This document shows positions 26,137 through 38,399 of a DNA stretch of 64,000 nucleotides, piece after piece. The position numbers and the translations under genes are program-made. Numbering within the stretch: the first letter of the stretch is position 1; each line of letters opens with the position of its first letter. This stretch comes from Ophiocordyceps camponoti-saundersi (nom. inval.) (lineage: Eukaryota; Ascomycota; Sordariomycetes; Hypocreales; Ophiocordycipitaceae): the NCBI GenBank assembly GCA_003339415.1, contig PDHQ01000133.1, positions 1 to 64,000 on the forward strand. The letters are read 5' to 3'. The notes under the pieces are model-generated. The model saw only the letters and a program-made list of their open reading frames with translations. It made no database searches and was not told the DNA's origin.

Positions 26137-29100
26137 CTAATTAGTAGTTAAAATTTAGTTAACTATAAATTAGTAAGGATAGAATAATTAACCCTAATAG
26201 TAGACTCTTACGAAAGTAACTATATAGAGGTAAGCTATAATCGATTAAAGAGTTAATAAAGGGCTACGTAGGACCCCCTCTAGAACTCTTAAAAAAGCTA
26301 ACCCGAATACTTTACGATATCTATCTAAAGCTAGTTCGAAAACTTACTTATAACTATAAGCACCCCTCCCGAAAATAGAATAGAACTCCTTAAATACTAT
26401 AACTAGCTAACTTAGGAAATATTTAAATATACTAAGATCTTAAAACGATATTAGAATTAGTTTAACTTAGATTACTAAGATAATAATATATTAGGAGACT
26501 ACGAGAACGTAGAGATAATTAAACTAGCGATAGCGAGATTTATCTTATTCGTCGAAAGCGATAAGTAACTCTTTAGTCTCGCTTTATTTAACCTCTTCTA
26601 ATAATATTTTAATAGCTAGAAATCGAAGACGTGGGAAATAGGATAAGTATTTATAAGAGACCTTACCCGAAGCTTTCTTATAAGACGAGGAATTTATATC
26701 GGCAAATCTAAGAAACCCGCCCTAAAAAAACTTAAAAAACTTCTAAATATAAACGAACCTCCTATATAGCTAGCCTAAGTATATAGTAAAACCTCTTTTA
26801 AACTAGGACTTATAATCCCTATTAAATTAATATTAAAAACTAAGATAGAAACCTAAATTACTACTATACTTACCTTATAATAGTAGATAATACCTTAACT
26901 AAGGCCTAGCTTAGATATTAAGAACGCCTAAATCTAAATTATCCCTAACCTTTAGGTATTATAATTAGACGTATTATCTTAAAACTTACTAGTTTAACTT
27001 ACCTAGTAACTAATAATATACTAATTCTAAGACCCTTAAGCTACCGCTCGAAGAATATAATCCCTATTAGATATACTTATTAAAAAACTATTAGCAAGTA
27101 TAGCTAAACTTAATATTAATAGCTAAGGTCCTTATTCGGATACCGATATAGAACTTTATCGATATTAATAAGGACTCTTATCGAAAATACCTCGATTTTA
27201 GGACGAACTTATACCGGACGCTTCTACTTTTTTTATATTACCCCCGATTAAATTTCCTAATATATATATTAATTTAAAAATAATTACTTAATTTACTAAA
27301 GTTTAGGATAAGAATATTATATATTTAAACGAACCTTATAACTTTTTAGATAATAAAGTTTATATCTTTATAAATACTTACTTTATATTAAAAATTTACT
27401 TATTTTATTTTTATACGATTTTTCTACGTATTCTTTTAAGCTAAGTAAGATAATATTATTTTAATTATATTAACTAATCTTTTACCTTTCGCGATATATA
27501 TCTTTAAATATAGAAATATTTTAATATAGATATTAACTACTCTTATTATTATATAAATTAGATATTTACTATTTATTAGATAGTTTAGACTTTATATCCT
27601 AAGAGTAAACTATATAAAGTTTTATAGAAACTTTTTAATAAATTAGATTTTTATTAGTATGCTCTTAGTTCCGATTATGCTAGTAACGCCTTTTTACGGA
27701 TAACCCTTATTAACGCTTACTAAGGCGTCCCTAAATTAGAATTTATACTTTTTAGACCCGCGAAAGATATAGAAACGCTTATATCTAACCTCTATTCCTC
27801 TCTAGAAATAGCCTTAACTTATTAATCTAATAGCTTATAGTATATTTAAAGCTCTTACCTATTATTACCTCCTCCTAACGCTCTAAGCCTCGATACTTTT
27901 TACCTTAATCGCCGATATTAGAAAACCTCTAACCGGCCCTCGAACCGATATCGTAACGATAGCGGAAATAACTTTACTCGTAACCCGAGGGCCGATACCT
28001 TATAGAACCGTAAATACTTCGTTTATAGTAAAACTAGATACTAATCTTCTAAATATACGGAAAAGGAACGTAAAGCGTTTAGACGTTTATTTCTAGCTTA
28101 TTATATTTTTACCGGTATATAGGTTAACTTTAACGCCTATCTTATAAATTTTAAAAAAATAGAAAAAATACTAGAGGAGGATAGCGATAACGGATAAGCA
28201 CTCTAATCTTATAAACTTACCGAAACTCTATATTATACTTTATCGTTTATATAATTAACTTAAGTATTTTATATACCTTAAATTACGGAACTAATAGAAA
28301 ACTTACTATCGATATTACCTTAGGTAGCTAAAATATTATACTAGTTAGTATATATATACTTCCTAATAAGAGATAACCCCTATAAGCCCGCACCTTTTAT
28401 AGCTCCCGCTACTTATTTTACCTTAATAGACCGCTATTCCTAGATAATATTTTAAGGTATTCTAATCGATACCGGTACGGTATCTATATTAATATTAAGT
28501 CGATCTTAGTTCGAAGTATTACAGCTCCTTATATCCTTACTATCCCTTAATAAGTTTACCGCTAGCTAAGTATTTATTAAATTTAGTAAAAGTTAAATCG
28601 TTACCTCCCTTAGCTTTATTTAAGTTATAACCCCGGTAGGTAAGATTATATTCTATATCTTACTTAGTTAAACCCCGTTCCTTTTATATTTAGTAGATAT
28701 AGATTAACTAGGAATATTCTTCCGTAATATTTTAAATTACCTTATCTACGGTATAACTAAGATCCTTATTATATATAAATAAGGTTATCCTTAGTTTTTC
28801 CTTTTACTTTTAGAAGAAGTAATATCGTATTTTACTAAGTAAGAGATATACTAAATTTATAGATAATTCGGGCACCTTAGCGTATCCTATCTATACTAAT
28901 TACTTACTTAAGCTAGATATAATACTAATATCTAAGCTATTAAGGCTATCTCTAAGGTTTATTATTAATATTAACTAAATAGCCCCGCGCCCTAATAATT
29001 TAAATTTAAGCTAAAAGACAATTACGATTTTAACTTTAAGGTTATTATAGATATTTTCTATATTAACTAATAAGCTATCCTATATACTATCGACTAGGCT

Positions 29101-31613
29101 ATAGCTTTCTAAGCTACTTAGTTTCTCCTATCTCTCTTTATAAAAGATACTTAGAATACCTTTCGTATAATTTAGATTAATACTTACCTTAAACCCCCTA
29201 ATATTATTTATTATAATATTAGAAAGAACTTTAACTTTTAGGAGTTCCGTTCTAAGGCCGCTACCTTAAGTATTATATATACCTAGGTCCCTATTAAGGT
29301 ATATTAGTTAGTTAGGAAAGTTAAATAATACTATGCCCCCTTTTAATATACCTATAAAGTAATCTTAGCTAAACTTTAACCCGATATTAGTTAGGATTCT
29401 ATCTTATAAATAGCTATAAAAGTAGTTAACGATATAATAGGACTTAATAAACTTATCCTAACTTTTTTAGTTTTTAAAGCTTACCTACGTATATACCCTA
29501 ACTTAGCTCCGACCCCGTTTATTTTATAATAAGCTACTACTATTTAGAAAGCTATAACTAAACTCCGGAAATACTATACCTAATAGATAGTCCGCGACGC
29601 TTTATTTATACGAAACGGCCTTAATATCTCCGATATTTTATAGCTACTTTTAAATAGCTAAGTTCGTATTTAGCGCAAACCCGGCAAATAAATAAGACTA
29701 TATACTTTTCTTTTTATTAATAGCTATAACGTTACCGTTAATCTTTTATATAGACCTTATTCTTTCCGGTTTACGTATATCTGCCCTTTTCTAATACCTC
29801 CGTATAAAGGCCCCGAATCGATGCTAACTTTGCCTCCTCCTAATATTAACTTAACTTCGGTATTATCCCGAGTAACGCCCCGTCTAAGGATTACTATATA
29901 TATTCCTCGAAATCTCTCTACGGATAACGCCTTTATAATATAAAAGGAAAAAGATAATATATCGTTATCTTTTAAGCTTCGGGCTAAAAGAAAAATTATA
30001 ATAGCTAGCTAACCTTTTAAGGCCTTAAATACCTAAAAGATTAATAACCTCGTTAGCCGTAATATCTTTTCCTTTAAAAAGTATAATATCGTTAAATATT
30101 ATAGCGTTTATATTTTTAAAGCTTATATAGTTTAGGAAATTAAAGGAATAGGCACCGACTACCTATACGAAAAATCTAAGCTTATTATTATAAGTTATAA
30201 CGATAAAGGTAAAGATATTATTTTTACCTAATCCCTAACGATATAATAGGTTAGCTAGTAGCTTATTTTCGCTCTTACTTTTACTACCTTTCTATTAAGC
30301 TTTAAACTAGCTTTATATAATATTACCTAAGTATACTTATAGTTATAATTTAACCTTAAAAAGATTATTATCGCCACGCTTCCCCTTAAGATAAAGAACT
30401 AGTACCCTTTAGATATTATAATCCGTATTATTAAGCCGCTATATAGTATTACGGAGGCTAGTATCTACTAATTTTAAACTTACTAAAATTACTATTTTTA
30501 ATAGCTATAGATATAAATATTAACTTTCGATACTTACCTCCTTATTAAGTATAGTGATTAAGTATATTTTAAGCTTATTAGTTTATAAACTAATAATACT
30601 CTTATACTTAGTATAAAGGCCTTTAGATAACTAGAAGATAAGTAAATAACCGCCGCTTAGTTCCGCACTAAACCTAAGATTATCCTCTAAGTTAAGGATA
30701 TTATAAATTTTAATAAATCTTAGATCGACCTTACCCTAGGTTTAATCTCCCTTCGATAAAAAGGCTAAGCGGCTAAGATTTAACCCGTTAACTACTCCGT
30801 ACTAGATTACGCTTAATAGTACCTTAAATAATATACCTAAGGTGCCTATATCGCCTTTATCTATTAACCTAAAGCTACTTATAATCTTTCCGTCGCTACT
30901 TAGAAATAGTTTCTAAATAAAAAAAACTATAAGAAGCTTAATAAAAGGCTACGATAATAGTAAGAGTATTAAAACTAAAGATTATAATATATCCCTATAC
31001 CGCTAGATAGTATAAGGCTTTATATTTTTACTAATAGTTCTTTTATAAATAACTTTAACTTATTCTTATAAATCGGATACGTTATTATACTTAAATAAAA
31101 GACCGGCGATAAAGAGAAATTTACGCTTTCCGGGAATATTATCTACTAAAGCTTAATAAAGTATAAAAAGGTAATACGGTCTATACTAATATCCGAAATA
31201 TACGGGATATCGGCTAGCTTCGATATTAATATCTTTATTAGCTCGATATTAATAAGAATTTAGTCTAAACTTAGATTAAGCGTAATCTAAACTATTATCT
31301 ATACTAACTTATACTCGCTATATAAATATCTAATAAAGCTTAGGATTACGAAAGAAAAAAGGTTAATAATTAATATTATATTAATAAAAAAGTCCTATAA
31401 GAACCGGGAAATTAAGGAAATTAGATAGATAAATAGTTTAGATAACTTTATAAACGCTATAATTAAGGATAATCTAAATAAGGCGTTAGAACGCTTAATC
31501 GATACTAATACCCTTAATATCTAAGTTTAAGGCTTTATAACTTAGAAGGAGAAATACCTAAACTCGGCATAGGCCGAGGAATCGCCCCTTCCTAAAAAAG
31601 AAAAAGTTACCGG
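26137..31613 (+). pseudogene. Copia gag-pol polyprotein remnant
   Basis: Gag: a knuckle-like segment at 28,015-28,056 fits a C-X2-C-X4-C-X4-H pattern, with all four ligands now Tyr codons. Protease: the catalytic ILIDTG motif survives at about 28,460-28,478. Integrase C-terminal part: about 29,427-29,495 reads NDIIGLNKLILTFLVF, close to the NDTAGPxGLVPTLLVF stretch familiar in fungal Copia polyproteins. Reverse transcriptase lies at about 30,000-30,700. RNase H: about 31,160-31,230 reads KKVIRSILISEIYGI, matching a CKRVTRSVLASELYGM-like stretch. One long frame is interrupted by many TAA and TAG codons where Gln and Trp codons would stand. It cannot encode a functional protein. Confidence 0.9.
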
Positions 31614-32023
31614 TATTAAACTTATATAAAAATAACTAAAATCTATATATATATAAAATAAAATCTATATATACTTAAGATAGGGGGAAAAGGGGTATAT
31701 TACGTAAAATATATTAAAGGGACTTAAGTAATAAGAAATAAGGTAAGTTTCGATTATATTTTTATTATAGTATTTTAGATAGGAGCTTTAATAGACTCCT
31801 AGTTAATATCGGATTAGTTTCGGGAAGAGATTAGATTATACTTAATCTAATATCGAGTATAGAAGAAGAGAGTATACGTAAGGATATTTTATATATAAGT
31901 AAATATAGAATTCCCTTCGTTTTAGAGAAGATATAGACGAATATTATAAACTAGAAGAATTATACTTTTAATATTAGTAATCGCTATTAACTCCTATATA
32001 CGCACTATAAAGGCTAACTAATA
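31614..32023 (+). repeat. 410-bp Copia LTR (right)
   Basis: Pairs with 25,727-26,136 and is followed by the GTTAT duplication. Confidence 0.92.
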
Positions 32024-32028
32024 GTTAT

Positions 32029-35000
32029 CTAATATATACTTAATCTAAATTAACCTTTAGGTTATAATATAGATATCTTAGTTTTACCGTATTCCTATTA
32101 ATATCGTAGTAATCGTAAATTATTTTCTAAGCCGCCGGGTCTAGTAAGTACTTCTTAATAAATAAAGTTCTAGCTACCTATTCTATATTATCGCCGATAA
32201 GTCGAATAATATTTACTTCTTCTATTATTAGGAATACCTTACTTATAAAAATCTATTTAAGCTTACTATACCTTATTTATTTAAATATAGCTAGTATTAC
32301 TCCCTCCTTTAATTTAATTCGATAAGTAATTAGTTATATAAGCTAAATCTCCTTAAGAGTAGAAATAAAGTAATCCTTATAAGTAAAATATAATCTTATA
32401 ACCCTCTCTCTCTATTTTTTTATCTTAATATAATCTTTTAGCGTAATAAGGCTTTATTTAAATTACGTATTAATTTCCCTAATTAAGGTATCCGATAAAG
32501 GATAAATAACTAAGTTTAAAGTAATATTTTTATAAGATATAAGTCTTAAAGTTATAATACTTACCTATTTAAGATATAATATATAGTTAGTATTATCCTT
32601 ATTATTTATTTTCTCCTAGTTTATTTAATATTAAAGATACTTTAGAAAGTTTATTATATTTAGTTTACTATAGTCGCAGATTACCTTTTCTATATTACTT
32701 TTATCCCTAGCTATTTTATTTTCTTTCGGGTTAGCTAATTCTATTTTTAGTAACTTTTCCACTCCTCTAAGCTATCTTAAATACTTAAGTAACTATCTAT
32801 TTATTAACTTTAGTTTCTCCGCTATCTATTTAAAACTTACTACCTTATATATTTTCTTCTATATAAACTTAGGTAATATTACTTTTACCTACTTACTAAT
32901 AGATATTACTAGCCTTTACTAAATCTAAAGCTATAATACTTTATTTATTTTCTTTTATATTATTTTTAGCTATTTTACTATTTAGCCCTTATAAGAGGTA
33001 GCTATTAGTTTTTTAGAGAGTCTTACTTTACTTAAGAGGCTAGTTATTTAGTAATAGTAAATAAAATATTCTTAACTTTTTCTAAAATAAGCTTATTATT
33101 TTCGATAAATATAATCTTATCTTTATTATTAGTAACCGCTTTTAGATATTTAAGAGCTTACGGCGTCTTCCTATCTAGCTTAAATAAATTAGGTACTAGG
33201 AAAATCGGAATAATCTAAGTAATATTTTCTAAGCTAGTAATCTCTAGCTATTTCTTTATATAGTATTTTACGGCCTTAACGCGTCTTAGCTATACGCGGC
33301 TTAATAGAATATCCTAATCGTTATAGTCTCCTAGTATATATACTTTTATATTAGCTAGGATTCCTACTATAACTACCTAAAGGTAAGTAACTTTTTTAAT
33401 AATCGCGAGTTTATTATTCGCTATTCTAACTATACTTAGTTAAGGTAACTAGATTATAAGGAGGGCGTTATTAGCTATAAAGGCCTTATTAATTAGATTA
33501 ATTATAAAGCCTCCGTTTAATATAATAGTAATATACCGATAACTTTTAATATAGCTTTCGATATACCTTAATATTAATAAGATAGCTTTAGCTAGCGCTA
33601 TAATATCTCTTTAAATTACCTAATTAAGTATATTATAAGATAGAATATCCGCTAGCGGGTTTTACGATTCGAATAGTTAGACGAGATTTATAATAACCTC
33701 CTTACTTTTTAGGGACTTAATCTTCTTCCGATACTATATTAGTTTATTAAGTTACGTATAAATCGATAATATAACTTAAAATAATTAAAAGATACTTAAT
33801 ATTACTAGGGTATTTTTTAACCTATCTTTTAATTTAAATAGCGGAATATTATATTTTTCTATAGCTTAGATTTTCTCTAACTTATAAGGTTTTTTAGCTA
33901 GCTTAAGCTTTTAAAGGTAAGTCTAAACTTTTACTTCTAGGGGTAGTAACTAAGTAATTAATCTTAAGATAAGCCTAGGAATAGTTAAAGTTAGTGCGTC
34001 TCTTAAAGCCGGGCTTTCCTTAGCGTTATTATTAAGCTTTATACTTAATATAACCGATCGGTAACGAATTTCCTACTCTAATTTATCCTATTATAGTTTA
34101 TTTAAGTTATCTAAGTTAAATTCTACTTTAGGGCGCGGTTTAGTTACGCGGCCTTATATAGGTTAAGAAGTCGGCACCGTCTTTTCTTTCTAATAAGAGG
34201 TTTAAATATTAAGTTTCTAAGCGGTATAAGTTTATCCCTATATAAAATTAATATTAAGCGTAGTAAGATCTAAAGCTTTTCTATTTAAACTTTTTACTAT
34301 AAGTAATACCGGTAATATCTTAGTTATATATCCTATTAGTAGTTAAATACTTATATCTAAACTAATAACTATTAAATTCTTTACTAATAGTTTAAAGCTA
34401 GTACTTTAATATAGTTACTAATATCTTTATTCTTTTATCTCCTCCGCGTAAGTTTCCTAATAAGCTTTCCGCTACTAAAACGCTTCTCTATTAAACGGAG
34501 CTATAAATAGATAATTATAGCTTATATAGCCCTATTCGCTATATTTAAAATATTACTATAAATCTAAGTTAGGAGGTTAGTATTTAGGTCTTATACTTAG
34601 TAATCTAAGGGCTTAGGGTTACTATTATAATATATTTAAAGAATTTTATAATAGATATCTTTAATTTTATACTTAGGTATTAGTTTATCTAAGTATACCT
34701 TATATATTCGAATATTTACTAGTAAGACGGCCTCCTAAGTTTTATAAGTATTTACTTAACTTACTCGCTATTATAATATTAGATTATTCTATTAATTTAG
34801 CTATCTTAATTATTATCTCTTATTACTTAGCTATTACTCTTTACGGATCTATCTTTATAGCTAGTACTTTATTAATATCTCTCTTAATCTTTTTAGATAT
34901 TATATTATATAAGTTATATATAGTAAGTTAAATATTAAACTATATTAGGCTTACTATTATTATTAAAAACTTCTACTTACTATTAACGTAAAGGCGCTTA

Positions 35001-36187
35001 ATAATAGCTTACTTATATTATTTATCTTTCTTAGCGTCTTTAATTATTCGATTTAAAAAGTTAGTAAATAGAATTTATTAAGTTTCTAATTTTACTTAGC
35101 TATAAAAAGCCTCCGCTTATTTTATATAATTAGCTAGTAATTCTCCCTTTTTATAATTAAACTTATATACCTTTATAATAAGGGTACTCTTTATAACTAA
35201 GTTTACCTCCTTAAACTTATTTATAAATAAAGTTATTAACTTAGACTAGGTATAATCTTTATTATCTAACTTATTATATTAGTTAGTAGCCTTACTATAA
35301 AAACCCGAAAAGAAAATCTCCCTAATAATAATATTATATATCTCTCCTTAAATACCTAATAGTACTATATTAATATTATACTAATTAAGGTACCTTTTAG
35401 CTAAGACGTTTTTCGGGTATTTAGTAAATAGCTTAAGCCCTAATAATAGAGTTAATACTATTATAACGTAACGCTTGCCCTTTAGTTTAGTAATACTCCC
35501 TTATATTAGTATTAAGTATACGATTATTAGACCGGTCTAACTTACTAAGGGAAGGGGATAAAGTAAATAATATAGTAAATTTTCTAATAAACTAGGTAAA
35601 CCTTATAATAAACCTATATCTATATCTAATATTATTTTCTAATCTTCTACCTTAGAGCACTCCTTAGGTATACTTTAATAACTTACCTTTACTTATAATA
35701 TTTATAATTATTAAATATCTAGCGAAACTAAGTCTTCTTTTATTAGATATATCTATTTCTTCGAATTAAAAAACTTCTAGCGTTAATCTATTTAGGAAGA
35801 TTATACGCCCCTAATCCTTTTTACTTACTTATCTTAATATTTTTCTTATCTTAATTACTTTTAGCGATAATAAAGAAGGGAAAAAAAGGGAAGACTATCC
35901 GCACCTACGGGGTCTTCTTATATTCTTTTATTCTCTTTCCCCCCTTATTCTCGCTTATATAGTCCTTCCTACCTTACTTATTATAAGGCCGCTTTTCTAG
36001 TAATAATAAGCAGCTATAGCTAGACTTACTTTAGGTAGCTCCCGCTTAACTTAATTAGAACTCGCTTCGCTTCCTAATTTAGTAATTTGCCGAAATCCTT
36101 AAATACTTAGCTATCGTTATTAGATAATACCGTCGTATTAATTCTATAGCTTATATAGTAATACGCTAAATCCTAGTCTTATTACTA
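32029..36187 (-). pseudogene. Gypsy gag and 5' pol remnant (minus strand)
   Basis: Continues the minus-strand Gypsy element to the right of the Copia insertion. About 35,000-35,450 reads on the minus strand as a Gag-like stretch, including SKLMTLFINKF and KKGELLANY-like text. The remainder should hold protease and the front of reverse transcriptase, but I could not pin their motifs. A possible primer-binding region lies just left of the 5' LTR at 36,188. Confidence 0.6.
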
Positions 36188-36372
36188 TAAAATCCCTTAA
36201 TCAGTTTTAAATTATAAGATTAGATTAGATTATATAGTATTATATGTTAAGGTATTAGTAATTATAATCCCTTTTTATTAGTCTAATAGTAAGTCTAATA
36301 ATAATAATAATAATTCCTCTAAGTCCCCTTTTCTTATCTTCTTATCCCTTATCCTCTAACGCCTGCCTAATA
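36188..36372 (-). repeat. 185-bp Gypsy LTR (5' LTR)
   Basis: Pairs with 17,965-18,149 and is followed by the CTAG duplication at 36,373-36,376. Confidence 0.9.
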
Positions 36373-36647
36373 CTAGCTATATAAGTAAGTTTTTATTACT
36401 AATATATAAGTTTATTAATTCTTATTTTAAATAATACTATAATTTTAAGCTTATTAGAATCTTTCTTATAAGGATTAAGGTTTAATTTCTTAAGCTATAA
36501 AGGAGCCTTTCCGCTCTCTTATCTTTATTTTTACGAAAGCTATTAGGCTATTAGCTAAGGACTATATAAAATATTTCGCTAGCGTAATAGTATATAACTT
36601 TTCCGCCCTATACTCCTACCTCCTCGGCTAGCTTAAGGAGGGGGCTA

Positions 36648-36857
36648 TATAAGGGATTAGTTTATAACTAATTATAGCTAGATAAGGGGGATTATAGCGG
36701 ATATATTTAGGTTTTCCCGATAGCGCTTAGTTATCGCGCGGGGTATATAGCTAGCTTAGGAGGGGGGCTTCTCTCCCCTCTTCTTCCTCTTTTCGATAGC
36801 TTTAATTATAACTCTACTTTAGCTTACTTCTATAGTCGCCTTAGTAAGACCTTTATA
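36648..36857 (+). repeat. 210-bp LTR (right, outer element)
   Basis: Pairs with 16,670-16,879. A purine tract lies immediately upstream. Confidence 0.92.
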
Positions 36858-38399
36858 GCTAGTAAGGTAAGAATAGTAAGTAAGGAGAGGGTGCTATAGC
36901 GGGCCTCGTGCCGGTCCGCTAAGTTATAATAGCGGGTTTAAGGTAGATTAAGCTAAGGTTTAGGGGTCGCTAAGATAGAAGTAGCTACGAACTTTAGCTA
37001 TAAGAGGGTAAATATAAGCTAAAACTTTAGTAAAGGAAGGAGGTATATATTATTATAAAGTAAAGAGGTATATATTAATATATATTATAGCGCCTTATAA
37101 TTAGTAAGTAAGCTATTATAAGGTATAAAATCTTATAGCTTATATAGCGTAAAGCTTTTTTTTTTATAAATAATATTAACTTTAATTTCCTTTATTATAA
37201 TAATAATAGCTTATAATTATAATATAAAAATTAATAATAAATAAGCTACGCTTTATAATAGTTATATTTTTAAATTTACTTAAGACCGCGTTTACTATTT
37301 ATACGCTAGCTATTAAGATTAGCTAAGTAAATTATACCTTATTTAAGCTATATATTAATAAAATTAAGCTAATATATAGTAACTATAAACGCGCGCGCGT
37401 ATATTACTTATATTTAGATAAATTTTACTTATATATTTATATATCCCTAACTTAAGAATAACGCTAAAAAGCTATATATTATATAAGCTAAGCGTTATAA
37501 TAAATAATAAAAGTTTAGAGGGGTATAAGCTATATCTAAGGAGAATCTCGCCTTAATTTAAAATTTAAGCTAAAGCTATATTTATAAGAATATAGTTAAG
37601 GTAAAAAACGCCTTAAGAGGTATCTATATTAAGGTTATAAAAAAGGTAAAAAAAGCGGAGAGAGGGGGGGGGAGATATCTATCTCTATACTTAAGTTAAT
37701 CTACGTTACCTTAAAATAAGTTAACGCTTATATTAATTAATAGATTTTAAGCTTTATAAGTATAGCTTATAATATACTAAACTTAAGCTAGAAAATAATA
37801 ATAATATTTAAAAAGCTAAGAGAGCTAGCTTAAGCTCTGCTTAAGGTAAGGGTAAGTATAACTTATAAGGTAAATAAGACGCGTAAGCTAGCGATAATAA
37901 AGCTTACTAAGGCGGCGCTTATAGCGCCTTTAAAAAGTAAAAGTAAAAAGTAAATATCTCTTATTATAGTTTAAACGCGCCTTACTAAGAAAAAAGCTTA
38001 TACTATACTTAAGATTCTTATAATTATACTAAATATAAATAATAATAATAATAACTTATTACTTATTTCTATAATTAATATAAAGTATTTATATTTTATT
38101 AAGGTATATTTTAGGGAGAGTAAGGGAGGGAGCTTACGCTAAGTTAGTTTTAATAATAATAAAGTTCTAAAGTTAGAGGCTACGCTAGCGCCGAATATAG
38201 TAAAGATAAGCCCGACTAATAAGGGGGTAGCTAAGTTACTTATAATAAAGGAGACTCCGGTTAAGGCGGCGGATATTATAGCGGCTACTAATACTTATAT
38301 AGCTATAATAAACTATAATATTATTATAATAAGGATAAATTTAGCTAAGTTTTATATTTTTTAGTTACTTAAAATTACCTTATTTTAAATTACCTAGTT
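36858..38399. other. Unassigned RIP-degraded sequence
   Basis: Begins with a GC-richer patch (about 36,890-36,980) that keeps a few TG sites. It has a CG run (CGCGCGCGCG) near 37,390. Coding-like stretches on the plus strand between 37,700 and 38,380 have no recognised domain. It may include the 3' end of the minus-strand LINE. Confidence 0.5.

Larger units (their letters stand above)
25727..32023 (+). mobile_element. Complete Ty1/Copia retrotransposon (6.3 kb), RIP-inactivated
   Basis: Two 410-bp LTRs (25,727-26,136 and 31,614-32,023) flank it, with a perfect 5-bp duplication GTTAT (25,722-25,726 and 32,024-32,028). LTRs run from TATTA (from TGTTA) to AATA (from AACA). A purine tract (about 31,593-31,606) precedes the right LTR. 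Plus-strand domains occur in Copia order: Gag with zinc knuckle, protease, integrase, reverse transcriptase, RNase H. Length and order are those of an intact element, so it was disabled by point mutation and not by deletion. It sits inside the Gypsy reverse transcriptase, making it one of the youngest insertions of the nest. Confidence 0.93.
17965..36372 (-). mobile_element. Ty3/Gypsy retrotransposon, minus strand, with nested A3 and Copia elements
   Basis: 185-bp LTRs at 17,965-18,149 and 36,188-36,372 bound it, with a 4-bp duplication CTAG (17,961-17,964 and 36,373-36,376). On the minus strand, in order from the right, I read a Gag-like segment (about 35,000-35,450), reverse transcriptase (parts either side of the Copia insertion), RNase H with an ERRYS...KEILAI-like stretch (about 24,750-24,900) and integrase (about 24,300-23,560, continuing left of A3 to about 21,110). 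RNase H before integrase is the Gypsy order. Without its two insertions the element is about 10.2 kb, so the 2.3 kb left of the integrase may hold an extra segment. All frames are destroyed by RIP. Confidence 0.85.
16670..36857 (+). mobile_element. Short LTR element (210-bp LTRs) expanded to 20.2 kb by nested insertions
   Basis: 210-bp LTRs at 16,670-16,879 and 36,648-36,857 flank it. The duplication is GCTAA on the left and GCTAG on the right, one RIP-type difference. Removing the Gypsy element at 17,965-36,372 leaves about 1.78 kb, which matches the complete second copy at 53,437-55,211. The LTRs begin TATAAG (from TGTAAG) and end TTTATA (from TTTACA). A polypurine tract lies at about 36,635-36,645, immediately before the right LTR. 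The internal 1.36 kb carries coding-like sequence but no reverse transcriptase, so the element is non-autonomous. Confidence 0.9.
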
